Of a stretch of 64,000 bases of DNA, positions 1 through 7,642 are shown one piece after another (the first letter of the stretch is position 1; every line of letters starts with the position of its first letter). The position numbers were made by a program, and so were the translations under genes. The notes below the pieces were generated by a model that had not been told where the DNA came from, ran no database searches, and saw only the letters and a list, made by a program, of their open reading frames with translations. This DNA is from Flavobacteriales bacterium (GTDB lineage Bacteria; Bacteroidota; Bacteroidia; Flavobacteriales_D; Parvicellaceae), in NCBI GenBank assembly GCA_025210295.1, contig JAOASC010000018.1:1-64000 (forward strand). Direction: 5' to 3'.

Positions 1-120
1 GCTGTAATGATTTAATGCTGTAATGGGTTGAATCTTCATCTTTGTTCTTTGTTCCATCATCTCATTAGCTTATTATCTCATCATCTAATTTCTTTGTTCT
101 TTTCTCTCTATTCTATTTTC
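1..120. repeat. Dispersed non-coding repeat, left-end copy
   Basis: Positions 45-120 are identical to 6356-6431 in the tandem repeat block at the other end of the accessory region. The core is a degenerate tandem of 8-9 base words of the type CTCATTATC / CTAATTATC. Homology stops at about 115-120, where a truncated lipoprotein gene begins on the minus strand. The repeat may extend left of the window. Confidence 0.85.
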
Positions 121-321
121 AACTAAATATTTCGACTGAGATTTATCTTTATTACTTATAAGTTCTAAACCTTTAAAGTTTTTAAAATCGAATAACTTGT
201 AATATGAATTAGTATCTACTTCCGTTTTTAATACTTCCTGTTGTTGCTCTTGATCACAACTTTGGAAAACGGTTAAAACCAATTTGCTAAGTATAATCTT
301 GTATATCAATATAATTCGCAT
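85..321 (-). pseudogene. Truncated copy of the lipoprotein gene at 1724-2455
   Basis: The first 65 or so residues are clearly paralogous to the lipoprotein at 1724-2455: signal peptide, lipobox ending in Cys, the run NSYYKLFDFKNFKG and then DKSQSKYLVE. After that the copy reads straight into the dispersed repeat, which supplies the last residues and the stop codon, giving 78 aa instead of 243. What is seen is a 5' fragment with a sharp breakpoint near 115-120. It may still make a short lipoprotein, but it lacks about two thirds of its parent. It lies at the distal end of the minus-strand gene series. Confidence 0.75.
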
Positions 322-347
322 AAACTGTTAGACTTACTCATTTTTTG

Positions 348-836
348 TTAAAACGCCTCGTAGCATTCATTAAAAAGCTCACTACTAATACATATTAAGC
401 CTTCAAATATTTCTATATCGCTACTATAAATTAATTTCTCCCTCGAAAAAACAAATATATTACCTTCTATTTTTAATGGTAAGTTTTCAGGAAGTTCGAA
501 ATCATATAAATGATAATTTTCAATATTATCTTCATCCACAACAATAAGTGCAGATTTACCTTTTATTCCATTTGCTAAAATTATTTTTTTTTGCATAGAA
601 ATGAAATGCTTAATACTATTTGAATCGGTAATTTCCCCCAAATATACCAGTGTTTCAGTTCCTAATGAACCTTTGATAGTAATGGAGCTATCTTTTGTGA
701 GTGAACCTATAGAGTTAATAAAATTAATCCTTGTGTATGTTTCATTGTTTGAGTTTATTTTTCCCTTTTCAACAGATTCATCTTGTAGAATACATCCTAG
801 AAAAAGGATTGAAAAACTGATTAATATTGTTTTCAT
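348..836 (-). CDS. Predicted lipoprotein, unknown function (162 aa)
   Basis: This short protein starts with a hydrophobic signal and a lipobox (LFLGC, Cys at about residue 15), so it is probably anchored in the cell envelope. The rest is polar with many Asn, Ile and Glu residues, and no family was recognised. Its start lies 3 bases after the stop of the upstream lipoprotein gene on the same strand, so the two are probably co-transcribed. Its place downstream of an Rhs-core protein makes an immunity or accessory role possible, but nothing in the protein shows this. Confidence 0.6.
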   Translation of the reverse strand: MKTILISFSILFLGCILQDESVEKGKINSNNETYTRINFINSIGSLTKDSSITIKGSLGTETLVYLGEITDSNSIKHFISMQKKIILANGIKGKSALIVVDEDNIENYHLYDFELPENLPLKIEGNIFVFSREKLIYSSDIEIFEGLICISSELFNECYEAF

Positions 837-839
837 AAA

Positions 840-1550
840 TCATTGTTTTTTATCTTTCATCATCTCATCTAGCTTTTCTCTACCATGCCATAATTGATCA
901 GAATCTTTGAATATCGTTGTATCATTATTGCTAATAATAAGATATTTATCATATTTAGAACTCAATAAATTCTTTTTGTTTAGTTGTTTCAACTCTTGAT
1001 AAAACTGATTTAAAAATTCTTTTTGATTGGTAGATAAAACATTGTCTATCTTATCATCATTAATCCTATAACAAATATTATTACCTTTTACCCAAAAGGA
1101 GTATTGATTCCCATTAGAACCGTTACTAATCATTGAGGTTTTAATATGTAAAGTATCAATAATTAAACTAGAAAATTCAAAGTTATCATCTAACTGTTGA
1201 AGATTTGTCCTGTCAATGTTCAAGTGATGAGTAGAGTTTTTTATTTCAATAGAGTCTGTTATTAATTCGTTAAATATATTAGAATATTTTGCTTGATATT
1301 TACCAAAAGGAATTGAGTCAAATTTATAATACTTATTGTGTTCGTCAATATGATATCCCTTTCCTAATCCCGTATATAAAATACTTATTGGCCTGCTCTC
1401 TTTCTCTAAAATAATTGAATCTTCAAAATCAAATAAATACTTCGTGTTAACTTTAATAGTTGAATATTGACTTTTATTTTTTGTGTTTTCGGATGCACAA
1501 GAAAAGATGAAAAGTGAAAAAACAATTAGACTGATATTTATATTATTCAT
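840..1550 (-). CDS. Predicted lipoprotein, unknown function (236 aa)
   Basis: A signal peptide ends in a lipobox (IFSCAS, Cys at about residue 18). The mature part is rich in Asn, Lys, Ser and Asp, with no domain I recognise. The gene is followed 3 bases later by another lipoprotein gene and preceded by a short ORF that may be a gene remnant. It belongs to the group of small envelope proteins downstream of the Rhs-core gene and shares that group's low GC content. Confidence 0.6.
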   Translation of the reverse strand: MNNINISLIVFSLFIFSCASENTKNKSQYSTIKVNTKYLFDFEDSIILEKESRPISILYTGLGKGYHIDEHNKYYKFDSIPFGKYQAKYSNIFNELITDSIEIKNSTHHLNIDRTNLQQLDDNFEFSSLIIDTLHIKTSMISNGSNGNQYSFWVKGNNICYRINDDKIDNVLSTNQKEFLNQFYQELKQLNKKNLLSSKYDKYLIISNNDTTIFKDSDQLWHGREKLDEMMKDKKQ

Positions 1551-1588
1551 TATTTTGCTTTTTTATTCAACACCTATTTTATTTTTTC

Positions 1589-1696
1589 TTATGAATCTAG
1601 TGCACTTATAATATCAGCTTCTAAACTTTTTCTATTTTGGGTTTTAAGCTCTAAAATTATCTTTTCTGCGGTACTATGACCATTAGTGAATTTCAT
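1589..1696 (-). other. Possible 35-aa ORF or gene remnant
   Basis: The frame runs from an ATG to a TAA and encodes a polar 35-residue peptide (MKFTNGHSTAEKIILELKTQ at its start). It is in the same frame as the lipoprotein gene upstream (1724-2455), separated by that gene's TAG and one more in-frame TAG. It may therefore be the decayed 3' end of a longer reading frame. There is no clear family match and no strong translation signal. Confidence 0.3.
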
Positions 1697-1723
1697 ATCA
1701 GCGTGTTTTACTTCCTACCAGTT

Positions 1724-2455
1724 CTAATAAATGTCTATTTTGATTCTTCTTTCTATTTTCATAATAGAGTAAAAATGAAAATTCAGCCAATAAGGGAGGT
1801 CATAGAATATATTCTTAGTTTTAATTGGCTCACCATAGTCTAATTTTGGATTATTTGAGTATTTACTAATCAAATTATTAATACTTGAATCAGAATAGTT
1901 AAAAGTTTGTCTTGTGGAATCTATTAAATAGATTTTTTCTTGTTCAAAACCACCTACATATTGAATTAATTGAGTTCTTGAACTTTTTCCGTAAGCTCTT
2001 GTAAAAATTATTGGATTCAGTAGAGAGTCTAAAATCACGATATTATCTCCATAAATACTAGCAACCTCATTAGTAAATAAAAGGTGACGATCTTTTAAAT
2101 ATAATCTGCTGTTAATCTTATTTTCACCAATATCACTATACTTGAATTGTGGATCAATAATTTTGATTTTATACCCTGAATCCCATAGCTTTTCCTGTGG
2201 TGTGTAGCGTGTAAATTCAATAATTGTACTGTCCCCTGTAATATATTTTACTTTATTTTTTTCAACTAAATATTTCGACTGAGATTTATCTTTATTATTT
2301 ATAATTTCTACCCCTTTAAAGTTTTTAAAATCAAATAACTTGTAATATGAATTAGTATCTACTTCTATTTTTAATACTTCCTGTTGCTCCTCTTGACCAC
2401 AACTTTGAAAAACGGTCAAAACGAATGCGCTAAATATAATTTTGTATATCATCAT
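1724..2455 (-). CDS. Predicted lipoprotein; intact parent of the truncated copy at 85-321
   Basis: A 243-aa protein with signal peptide and lipobox (VFQSC, Cys at about residue 19). It contains several short beta-rich segments such as the stretch around RLYLKDRHLLF and no domain I know. Its start is 2 bases downstream of the Rhs-core gene stop, so it is the last gene of the tight operon that begins at 6091. By position it is the best candidate for an immunity protein of the Rhs-core protein. That is an inference from order and from the existence of a second, broken copy; immunity genes are often duplicated. Confidence 0.65.
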   Translation of the reverse strand: MMIYKIIFSAFVLTVFQSCGQEEQQEVLKIEVDTNSYYKLFDFKNFKGVEIINNKDKSQSKYLVEKNKVKYITGDSTIIEFTRYTPQEKLWDSGYKIKIIDPQFKYSDIGENKINSRLYLKDRHLLFTNEVASIYGDNIVILDSLLNPIIFTRAYGKSSRTQLIQYVGGFEQEKIYLIDSTRQTFNYSDSSINNLISKYSNNPKLDYGEPIKTKNIFYDLPYWLNFHFYSIMKIERRIKIDIY

Positions 2456-2457
2456 AA

Positions 2458-3579
2458 TTAAAGAAATCTAGGGTTTTTACTTTTTCCTGTTGTACTTTGG
2501 GTTGATGTTTTTTGAAAACCTCCTTTATTTATTTTTAGATCAAACCCCATATCTTTCATGCCCGTTCCATTAAACTCGACCCAGTTAAAAGGAGTAGATT
2601 TATTTGGTATATCTGGTGTTAACGTTTGCTTTTGTTTATCCAAATGTTGTGACACACTAATATCATTAGTACTAGACAAAACACTTACAGTAGGAGCTAT
2701 TTGGAAGAACTGATGAAAATTAGCTAATTTTTCCAAATCAAGTGTAAATTGCTCAGTACTTCTATCTTGTTTAGCAGCAAAACCACAAAATGCTAAGCAT
2801 AATACTCCGTCTGCTTGAACATAGCTAAATAGTTTTGTATATGAATTAATTGTAGCTAGTTCCTTTGCTCCTACATTGTAATTAAGAGTTCTAATACTTT
2901 TAGCCTTAACATTACCTATTTTAAAAGTAGCAGGATCCTCAGTTTCTGCTTCATCTTGAATATATATTCCTCTAGTCATTAAATCACCTTCCTCATCATA
3001 AGAGGAATGCTGTCTAATCATCAGGTTTTGCGGTAATTTTGAAGAATAATTTTTATAAAGCCAGTTGTCTGCATCTTCAACTTTATCAGTAATAATATAA
3101 TCCCACCCCTCTATATCTAAGTAGTTTGCCCATTTATTACTTACATTTCTTTCTACTTGGTCTTGGTCAATAATATAAACTAGCACTCTTGTATTATTAC
3201 CAACTTTTTGATGATAAATGCTATCTCCATTTCCATCTACATAAAATATTGGATTATTACCCATTGAGTTATAAGGCGACATACTTGGATATTTTGCAGC
3301 AAGCGGATCACGACTAAACCAACGACTAACTAGATAAGGTGTAGCAGTTGCTTCCGAACGTAATTGTTCTTCAGAAACAAAATATTCTATTTCTCCAGTT
3401 ACTGAATTATACATCACTGAACCAACACGTCTTAATGTGTCATTAGGAAAAAACTCTTGATACTTACCGTTTGACAGCGTTAAAACTTTAACTTTTATAC
3501 CTATATCTTCAAATGGGTTTTGAGCCAATGACCATAATGGTAATAGCCCCAAAATTAAGATTAATAATTTGTTTTTCAT
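2458..3579 (-). CDS. Secreted Rhs-core-motif protein with unknown C-terminal domain
   Basis: A 373-aa protein with a signal peptide (cleavage near Ala19-Gln20). Residues 21-75 resemble the lead-in found in short Bacteroidota Rhs-like carriers (KVKVLTLSNGKYQEFFPNDT). Residues 89-118 carry the Rhs-repeat-associated core signature: SRDPLAAKYPSMSPY, then NNPI and VDGNGD. In known Rhs proteins this signature marks the border before a variable, often toxic, C-terminal domain. Here about 255 residues follow, with a possible His191 / Cys265 pair (MIRQHSS; LAFCGF) placed as in caspase-like folds, though this is speculative. There is no long Rhs repeat shell, so the carrier is very short. It is tightly packed between two transglutaminase-like genes and a lipoprotein gene. 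Confidence 0.7.
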   Translation of the reverse strand: MKNKLLILILGLLPLWSLAQNPFEDIGIKVKVLTLSNGKYQEFFPNDTLRRVGSVMYNSVTGEIEYFVSEEQLRSEATATPYLVSRWFSRDPLAAKYPSMSPYNSMGNNPIFYVDGNGDSIYHQKVGNNTRVLVYIIDQDQVERNVSNKWANYLDIEGWDYIITDKVEDADNWLYKNYSSKLPQNLMIRQHSSYDEEGDLMTRGIYIQDEAETEDPATFKIGNVKAKSIRTLNYNVGAKELATINSYTKLFSYVQADGVLCLAFCGFAAKQDRSTEQFTLDLEKLANFHQFFQIAPTVSVLSSTNDISVSQHLDKQKQTLTPDIPNKSTPFNWVEFNGTGMKDMGFDLKINKGGFQKTSTQSTTGKSKNPRFL

Positions 3580-3583
3580 AGCC

Positions 3584-4651
3584 TTAATTGTTTTTAACTG
3601 TACTGATTTTTTTGTTTGAGTATTTATCTAAATTGTTTGCCAACTCTTCTAACCACTTTAAGTAAACAGTCTGAGGAACATTTCGATACCCTTTTTCGAT
3701 AAGTGTTCCGTATGTTGTTTCCATTTCTTGATATAGTTTCACGGCTTCACTGTTTGTAAATAATTCACTTGGATAGATAGCATTAAATAACTTCATCATC
3801 TCTTCAAATTGCCGTTTAAGGGTTTCAGCTTTGAGTAATAGACCATTCGCATAGTTAGGGTAATATTCTAATGCTAAGTCACAGCATTGCAATACAAAAT
3901 CGAGATTTGCTTCTTCTTTTCTTTTGTGTCCCTCTGCCAAATCAATGAGGTTAATAGCTATGCTTTCTTTATCTCCCAATGTATCCATGTATAAATTGTT
4001 CATTATAGCTTCCATTGATACATATCCTGATGTCATAATCCAAGCATCTACAGGAAAGCATTTCGAGGTTAATTCTGTATTGTAAAAACCTACATCAGGT
4101 TTTTTAGAACGTTGTTTAATGTAGATATGATTAGGAGCAAATGACAAGTAAGCTTTTGTTCCAAGTTCTTCTGCCAATATTTTATATAAATAGGGCATTG
4201 AATGACAATTCCCAGTATGCTCATTAATTAACTTTATCACAAATTGATTTGACCAATCTTTTTCGCCAAAAAAGTCCTCAAAATCATACGTAAAAGGATA
4301 ATGCAATGGAATACCTTTAGTAATAAAGATTGTATCTGTCATTAAAGTAAAAATGGCTCTATTCATGGCAAAAGACAAACTGTCTTCGTAAGGATAGTTT
4401 TCAAGTTTATTTGCTTCACTCCATACTGTTGCTAATTGGGCTATTTGCGTAATAACATTATTATATTCTTTTTCAATAATTGTATTATCTAAATAAGCAT
4501 TTTCAACAAGAAAAACTGCCTTTTTGAAACTGTATTCTTGTTTATCTTCCAACATAGATTTTAATTGCTCAAATGCACTAGTGTATGCTTTTGATTGAGC
4601 AAAAGAAGTTGTCGAAAGACTTATTAATATGACTATTACGACTTGCCTCAT
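3584..4651 (-). CDS. Secreted transglutaminase-like protein (355 aa)
   Basis: A signal peptide ends near Ala18-Gln19. The transglutaminase-like core is visible as Cys149 in GNCHSMPYLYKILAEELG, His175 in FAPNHIYI and an acidic residue in YNTELTS (Glu193). This is the Cys-His-acid order of the papain-like transglutaminase-like (SirB1-type) superfamily. Members of this superfamily can be peptidases, cross-linkers or non-enzymatic; the substrate here is unknown. The C-terminal half is helical and may be TPR-like. The protein is paralogous to the product of the directly abutting gene at 4652-6091. The Rhs-core gene starts 4 bases after its stop. Confidence 0.7.
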   Translation of the reverse strand: MRQVVIVILISLSTTSFAQSKAYTSAFEQLKSMLEDKQEYSFKKAVFLVENAYLDNTIIEKEYNNVITQIAQLATVWSEANKLENYPYEDSLSFAMNRAIFTLMTDTIFITKGIPLHYPFTYDFEDFFGEKDWSNQFVIKLINEHTGNCHSMPYLYKILAEELGTKAYLSFAPNHIYIKQRSKKPDVGFYNTELTSKCFPVDAWIMTSGYVSMEAIMNNLYMDTLGDKESIAINLIDLAEGHKRKEEANLDFVLQCCDLALEYYPNYANGLLLKAETLKRQFEEMMKLFNAIYPSELFTNSEAVKLYQEMETTYGTLIEKGYRNVPQTVYLKWLEELANNLDKYSNKKISTVKNN

Positions 4652-6091
4652 TTAATCAATCTTTTTAAGATTTACTTTAATGGTTTGACCAGCATTAATA
4701 AACTGCTCACTATTTAGTGATTCAATCCAAGCTTCATAAGCTCCTGTACTAATTTCTGTATAGCCCATATCGTCAATAATTTGATACCATCCCATTAACC
4801 TATCAAATTGTTTAGATAGTTGTGGGCTTTGTTCTACTTGCTTCATTGTTGGGTATCCATGTTGCCAAAGGGTTAAATCAAGTTTGGCTGTTTCAACATT
4901 TGCTTTTTCCATTGCGCCATGAATACCAGGATAATGTTTCAAAGAAGTGTTGACACATTTTTCTAAAAATGAATCATAACCAATCTCTTGTCTATACATT
5001 CTAGCAAGAGTTAACAGTAAATGTGCAATGGTTTGCTTTTTATTAAGCGGATACATATACGCTTTGGTTTTAATGGATTCTACTTTAACGAACCCTGAAC
5101 CAACGATATAGTTCTTTGAACCAATAAAGCCATTTGTAGTTTCAAAATTGTATAGATGTCCTTTATGTTCAAATTGAATGTATGAATGTTCAGGAGCAAA
5201 TGATAAATATGCATCAACTCCCATTTCCTCAGCTAGAATTAAATACATTAATGGTAATGAACGACATTGTCCCATTCCTGTCTCTAAGAGTTTAGTAACA
5301 AATATTTGACGATAGTCATTCCGACCTAATGGGTCATTAAAATCATATTTGAGTGCATTAAGTGCTGTATCAGAATATAATCTTTGTATTGCAAAATGTT
5401 TTTTAAGATTATCATTGAGGTTTACATTATACTCTTTGGCTCTTTCTCTAGCAAATTCTTTTAGGTTATCTATTCTATTGTTATAATTCGTACGAGACAT
5501 CTTGCCTTTATTTATAACATCTTCAATAAGATAAACTGCTTCTTTAATGCTTAATGCATCTTCATCATTTAACATGCTATTTATCTTATTAAATGCTGAT
5601 TCAAAATACTCAATATTGTTTTTGTATCGCTCACTGTTGTGATCTGCAAAAAGAAAATCCCCATTATAGTGGGCTGTAGTAGTAGATTGCCTGTCTGTTT
5701 TATGACCGTCTTTTAAGGCATCATAGACAGCTTTTCTTGTTTGAGCTTGAATAGTGTTTTGTTTTTGTTGCAATTGATATCTATAGTTTCTCTTAGCTTG
5801 TAGTTCTGCTTGAATATCGGTTTCGGTTGGAGGCGGTTTATACCCCATTCTTTGCATGGTTTGACGATTGTTGTTGGCTATAACGTCTTTTGCTGTCATT
5901 CCCAGCATTGGCTGATGAATATTGGCATTCTGAAAACTGGAGTTAATGTTACTCTTTGTAACCTGATAGCTTTGAAATGAACGAACAATATTTGGAGAGT
6001 TAAATACTGGTTTTTCAACATCATTAATTTGTCCCAAATAGGTTAAATTATTTAGCAGTAAAATAGCTGTTAGGAGTGTGTTTGCTTTCAT
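4652..6091 (-). CDS. Secreted transglutaminase-like protein (479 aa)
   Basis: The first gene of the minus-strand operon. A signal peptide covers residues 1-20. A Gln-rich linker (about 90-125) precedes a transglutaminase-like core with Cys276 (GQCRSLPLMYLILAEEMG), His302 (FAPEHSYI) and Glu317 (YNFETTNG). The core and the helical C-terminal region align with the 355-aa neighbour, so the pair arose by duplication; this copy has about 120 extra N-terminal residues. The stop of this gene touches the start of the next, so translation is probably coupled. Upstream lie the tandem repeats, and no standard promoter box was found. Confidence 0.7.
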   Translation of the reverse strand: MKANTLLTAILLLNNLTYLGQINDVEKPVFNSPNIVRSFQSYQVTKSNINSSFQNANIHQPMLGMTAKDVIANNNRQTMQRMGYKPPPTETDIQAELQAKRNYRYQLQQKQNTIQAQTRKAVYDALKDGHKTDRQSTTTAHYNGDFLFADHNSERYKNNIEYFESAFNKINSMLNDEDALSIKEAVYLIEDVINKGKMSRTNYNNRIDNLKEFARERAKEYNVNLNDNLKKHFAIQRLYSDTALNALKYDFNDPLGRNDYRQIFVTKLLETGMGQCRSLPLMYLILAEEMGVDAYLSFAPEHSYIQFEHKGHLYNFETTNGFIGSKNYIVGSGFVKVESIKTKAYMYPLNKKQTIAHLLLTLARMYRQEIGYDSFLEKCVNTSLKHYPGIHGAMEKANVETAKLDLTLWQHGYPTMKQVEQSPQLSKQFDRLMGWYQIIDDMGYTEISTGAYEAWIESLNSEQFINAGQTIKVNLKKID

Positions 6092-6228
6092 GAGAGGAGG
6101 GGGGACGCTCTTCAGGACTTAAATTAATTGGATGGTTGATTAATGCAGTTTCTAAATCTCTTTATTAATTGCTCTACGTTGCTTTTTTGAGGGGTTAATC
6201 TTCGATAAAGCTAATGAATCTTGGCGGA

Positions 6229-6263
6229 GTTATAAAAAGTCTTTTGTTCTAAGTTTTTATAAC
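6229..6263. other. Perfect inverted repeat, 10-bp arms
   Basis: Arms GTTATAAAAA (6229-6238) and TTTTTATAAC (6254-6263) are perfectly complementary with a 15-base loop. It lies between the repeat block and the operon that starts at 6091. It could be a weak terminator for transcription coming from the right or a regulatory site. The rest of 6092-6323 shows no gene. Confidence 0.4.
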
Positions 6264-6323
6264 TAAAAAGTGCTTATTGAACTGCTGAAACGTAGTGTTA
6301 ATGGGGGATATGTGGAATGATGA

Positions 6324-6510
6324 AATGATGAAATGCTATAATGGGGTGAACTTTATTCTTTGTTCCATCATCTCATTAGCTTATTATCTCATCATCTAAT
6401 TTCTTTGTTCTTTTCTCTCTATTCTATTTTCTAGTTAAATAGGTCGTCCAGTTCTCGATACATCTCCTTTGTCGACACTCGAACTGACTGGATTAGTGCT
6501 GTAATGATTT
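6324..6510. repeat. Tandem dispersed repeat, unit 1 (187 bp)
   Basis: The unit starts with AATGATGAAATGCTATAATG, continues through the degenerate CTCATTATC-type words, and ends with an imperfect palindrome (CCAGTTCTCGA at 6448-6458 against TCGAACTGACTGG at 6479-6491). The second unit follows directly. Positions 6356-6431 are identical to 45-120 of the window. Confidence 0.85.
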
Positions 6511-6690
6511 AATGATGAAATGCTATAATGGGGTGAACTTTATTCTTTGTTCCATTATCTCATTAGCTTATTATCTAATTGTCTCTGTTCTTTATTCTCT
6601 ATTCTATTTTCTAGTTAAATAGGTCGTCCAGTTCTCGATACATCTCCTTTGTCGATACTCGAACTGACTGGATTAGTGCTGCAATGATTT
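6511..6690. repeat. Tandem dispersed repeat, unit 2 (180 bp)
   Basis: Nearly identical to unit 1 but about 7 bases shorter within the CTCATTATC-type words. The palindromic part (6628-6671) differs from unit 1 by a C/T change (GTCGACACTC against GTCGATACTC). Confidence 0.85.
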
Positions 6691-6832
6691 AATGATGAAA
6701 TGCTATAATGGATTGAACTTTATTCTTTGTTCCATCATCTAATTAGCTTATTATCTTATCATCTAATTTCTTTGTTCTTTTCTCTCTATTCTTTATTCCA
6801 TCATCTCATTCTCACATTAGCTAATTATCTAA
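6691..6832. repeat. Tandem dispersed repeat, unit 3 (partial)
   Basis: Repeats the first two thirds of units 1 and 2, then diverges into more CTCATTATC / CTAATTATC words and lacks the palindromic segment. It ends at the 3' end of the minus-strand gene whose stop codon is at 6833. Confidence 0.8.
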
Positions 6833-7642
6833 TTAAAAAAACAGGTTCGTTCCAAGGGCCCAGAATCCTTCTACAAAACCAAATTGTTGACTGGCTTTAT
6901 CTCCATTTCTAGTAGTTGAAATATGTGGTAAATTAATATATCCTGCTTTTCCTGTTGCTTGAAGAAAAAAGTGTTTTTTAAATTGTAATCTAAACTCTGT
7001 TTTTAATGAAGTTCCATAACCGGCAAAATTAAAAATGTTAGGTCCTTTTTCACTAAAGATTTTGACGTCTGTTCTTGGTACAATAAAACCTATTCCTACT
7101 CCTGTTCTTAATTCTAATAATAAAAGTCCCTGCTTGAAGTTAAAAACCTCATTTACATTATCAATTTCAAAAGTAAAATAGTTTAAACCATCAGTATGCT
7201 CAAACTCTAAGAAATCTTTATTCAATGTGATAGAGTCTCCTTTAGAATAATAGCCCCTATATGATCCTGCACTTTCTGACTTGATACTACCCGTGATTGC
7301 AACTCTTTGATAAGGGTTCATGACGTATTTCATGTGGTCATAACCAAAGGATAGAGCCCATTTTTCTTTCCATTGATAACCTATACGTGTGTTGAATTGA
7401 GGAATACTTAATTTACTGATGTTAAAATAGGTGTTTGCATCAAAAGGACTTGGACGATCTTTGGCGGTGATATCGTAGATGGTAAAGTTGTATCCATCTC
7501 CATCTAACTGCAATGTACTAGGAGTATAGGCACTCCAATTGTAACCATAATAAAAAAAGAATTTACGCTTTTGAGGAGTAGTATCTTGTCCCCAGCTTGT
7601 TATGGAAACAAGGATAAGCAATACAAAAAGGAAGTTTTTCAT
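6833..7642 (-). CDS. Probable outer-membrane or secreted protein (269 aa)
   Basis: A signal peptide (cleavage after about SWGQ, residue 19) is followed by alternating polar and aromatic segments typical of a small outer-membrane beta barrel, with a C-terminal ending in Phe-Phe. No named family was recognised. Its ATG overlaps the stop of the glycosyltransferase gene by 4 bases, so the two form an operon. A role in the envelope, perhaps linked to the sugar transfer step upstream, is inferred from context only. Confidence 0.6.
   Translation of the reverse strand: MKNFLFVLLILVSITSWGQDTTPQKRKFFFYYGYNWSAYTPSTLQLDGDGYNFTIYDITAKDRPSPFDANTYFNISKLSIPQFNTRIGYQWKEKWALSFGYDHMKYVMNPYQRVAITGSIKSESAGSYRGYYSKGDSITLNKDFLEFEHTDGLNYFTFEIDNVNEVFNFKQGLLLLELRTGVGIGFIVPRTDVKIFSEKGPNIFNFAGYGTSLKTEFRLQFKKHFFLQATGKAGYINLPHISTTRNGDKASQQFGFVEGFWALGTNLFF

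Noticed and set aside
601-897. 98-aa plus-strand ORF
   Set aside because: It lies opposite two lipoprotein genes with credible signal peptides and has no own start signal.
6324-6832. CRISPR-like array
   Set aside because: The units are 180-187 bp and nearly identical along their whole length, with no variable spacers and no cas genes nearby.
6727-6912. 61-aa plus-strand ORF
   Set aside because: It runs through the repeat words and the end of the minus-strand barrel gene; its Leu/Ser/His-rich content comes from the repeat.
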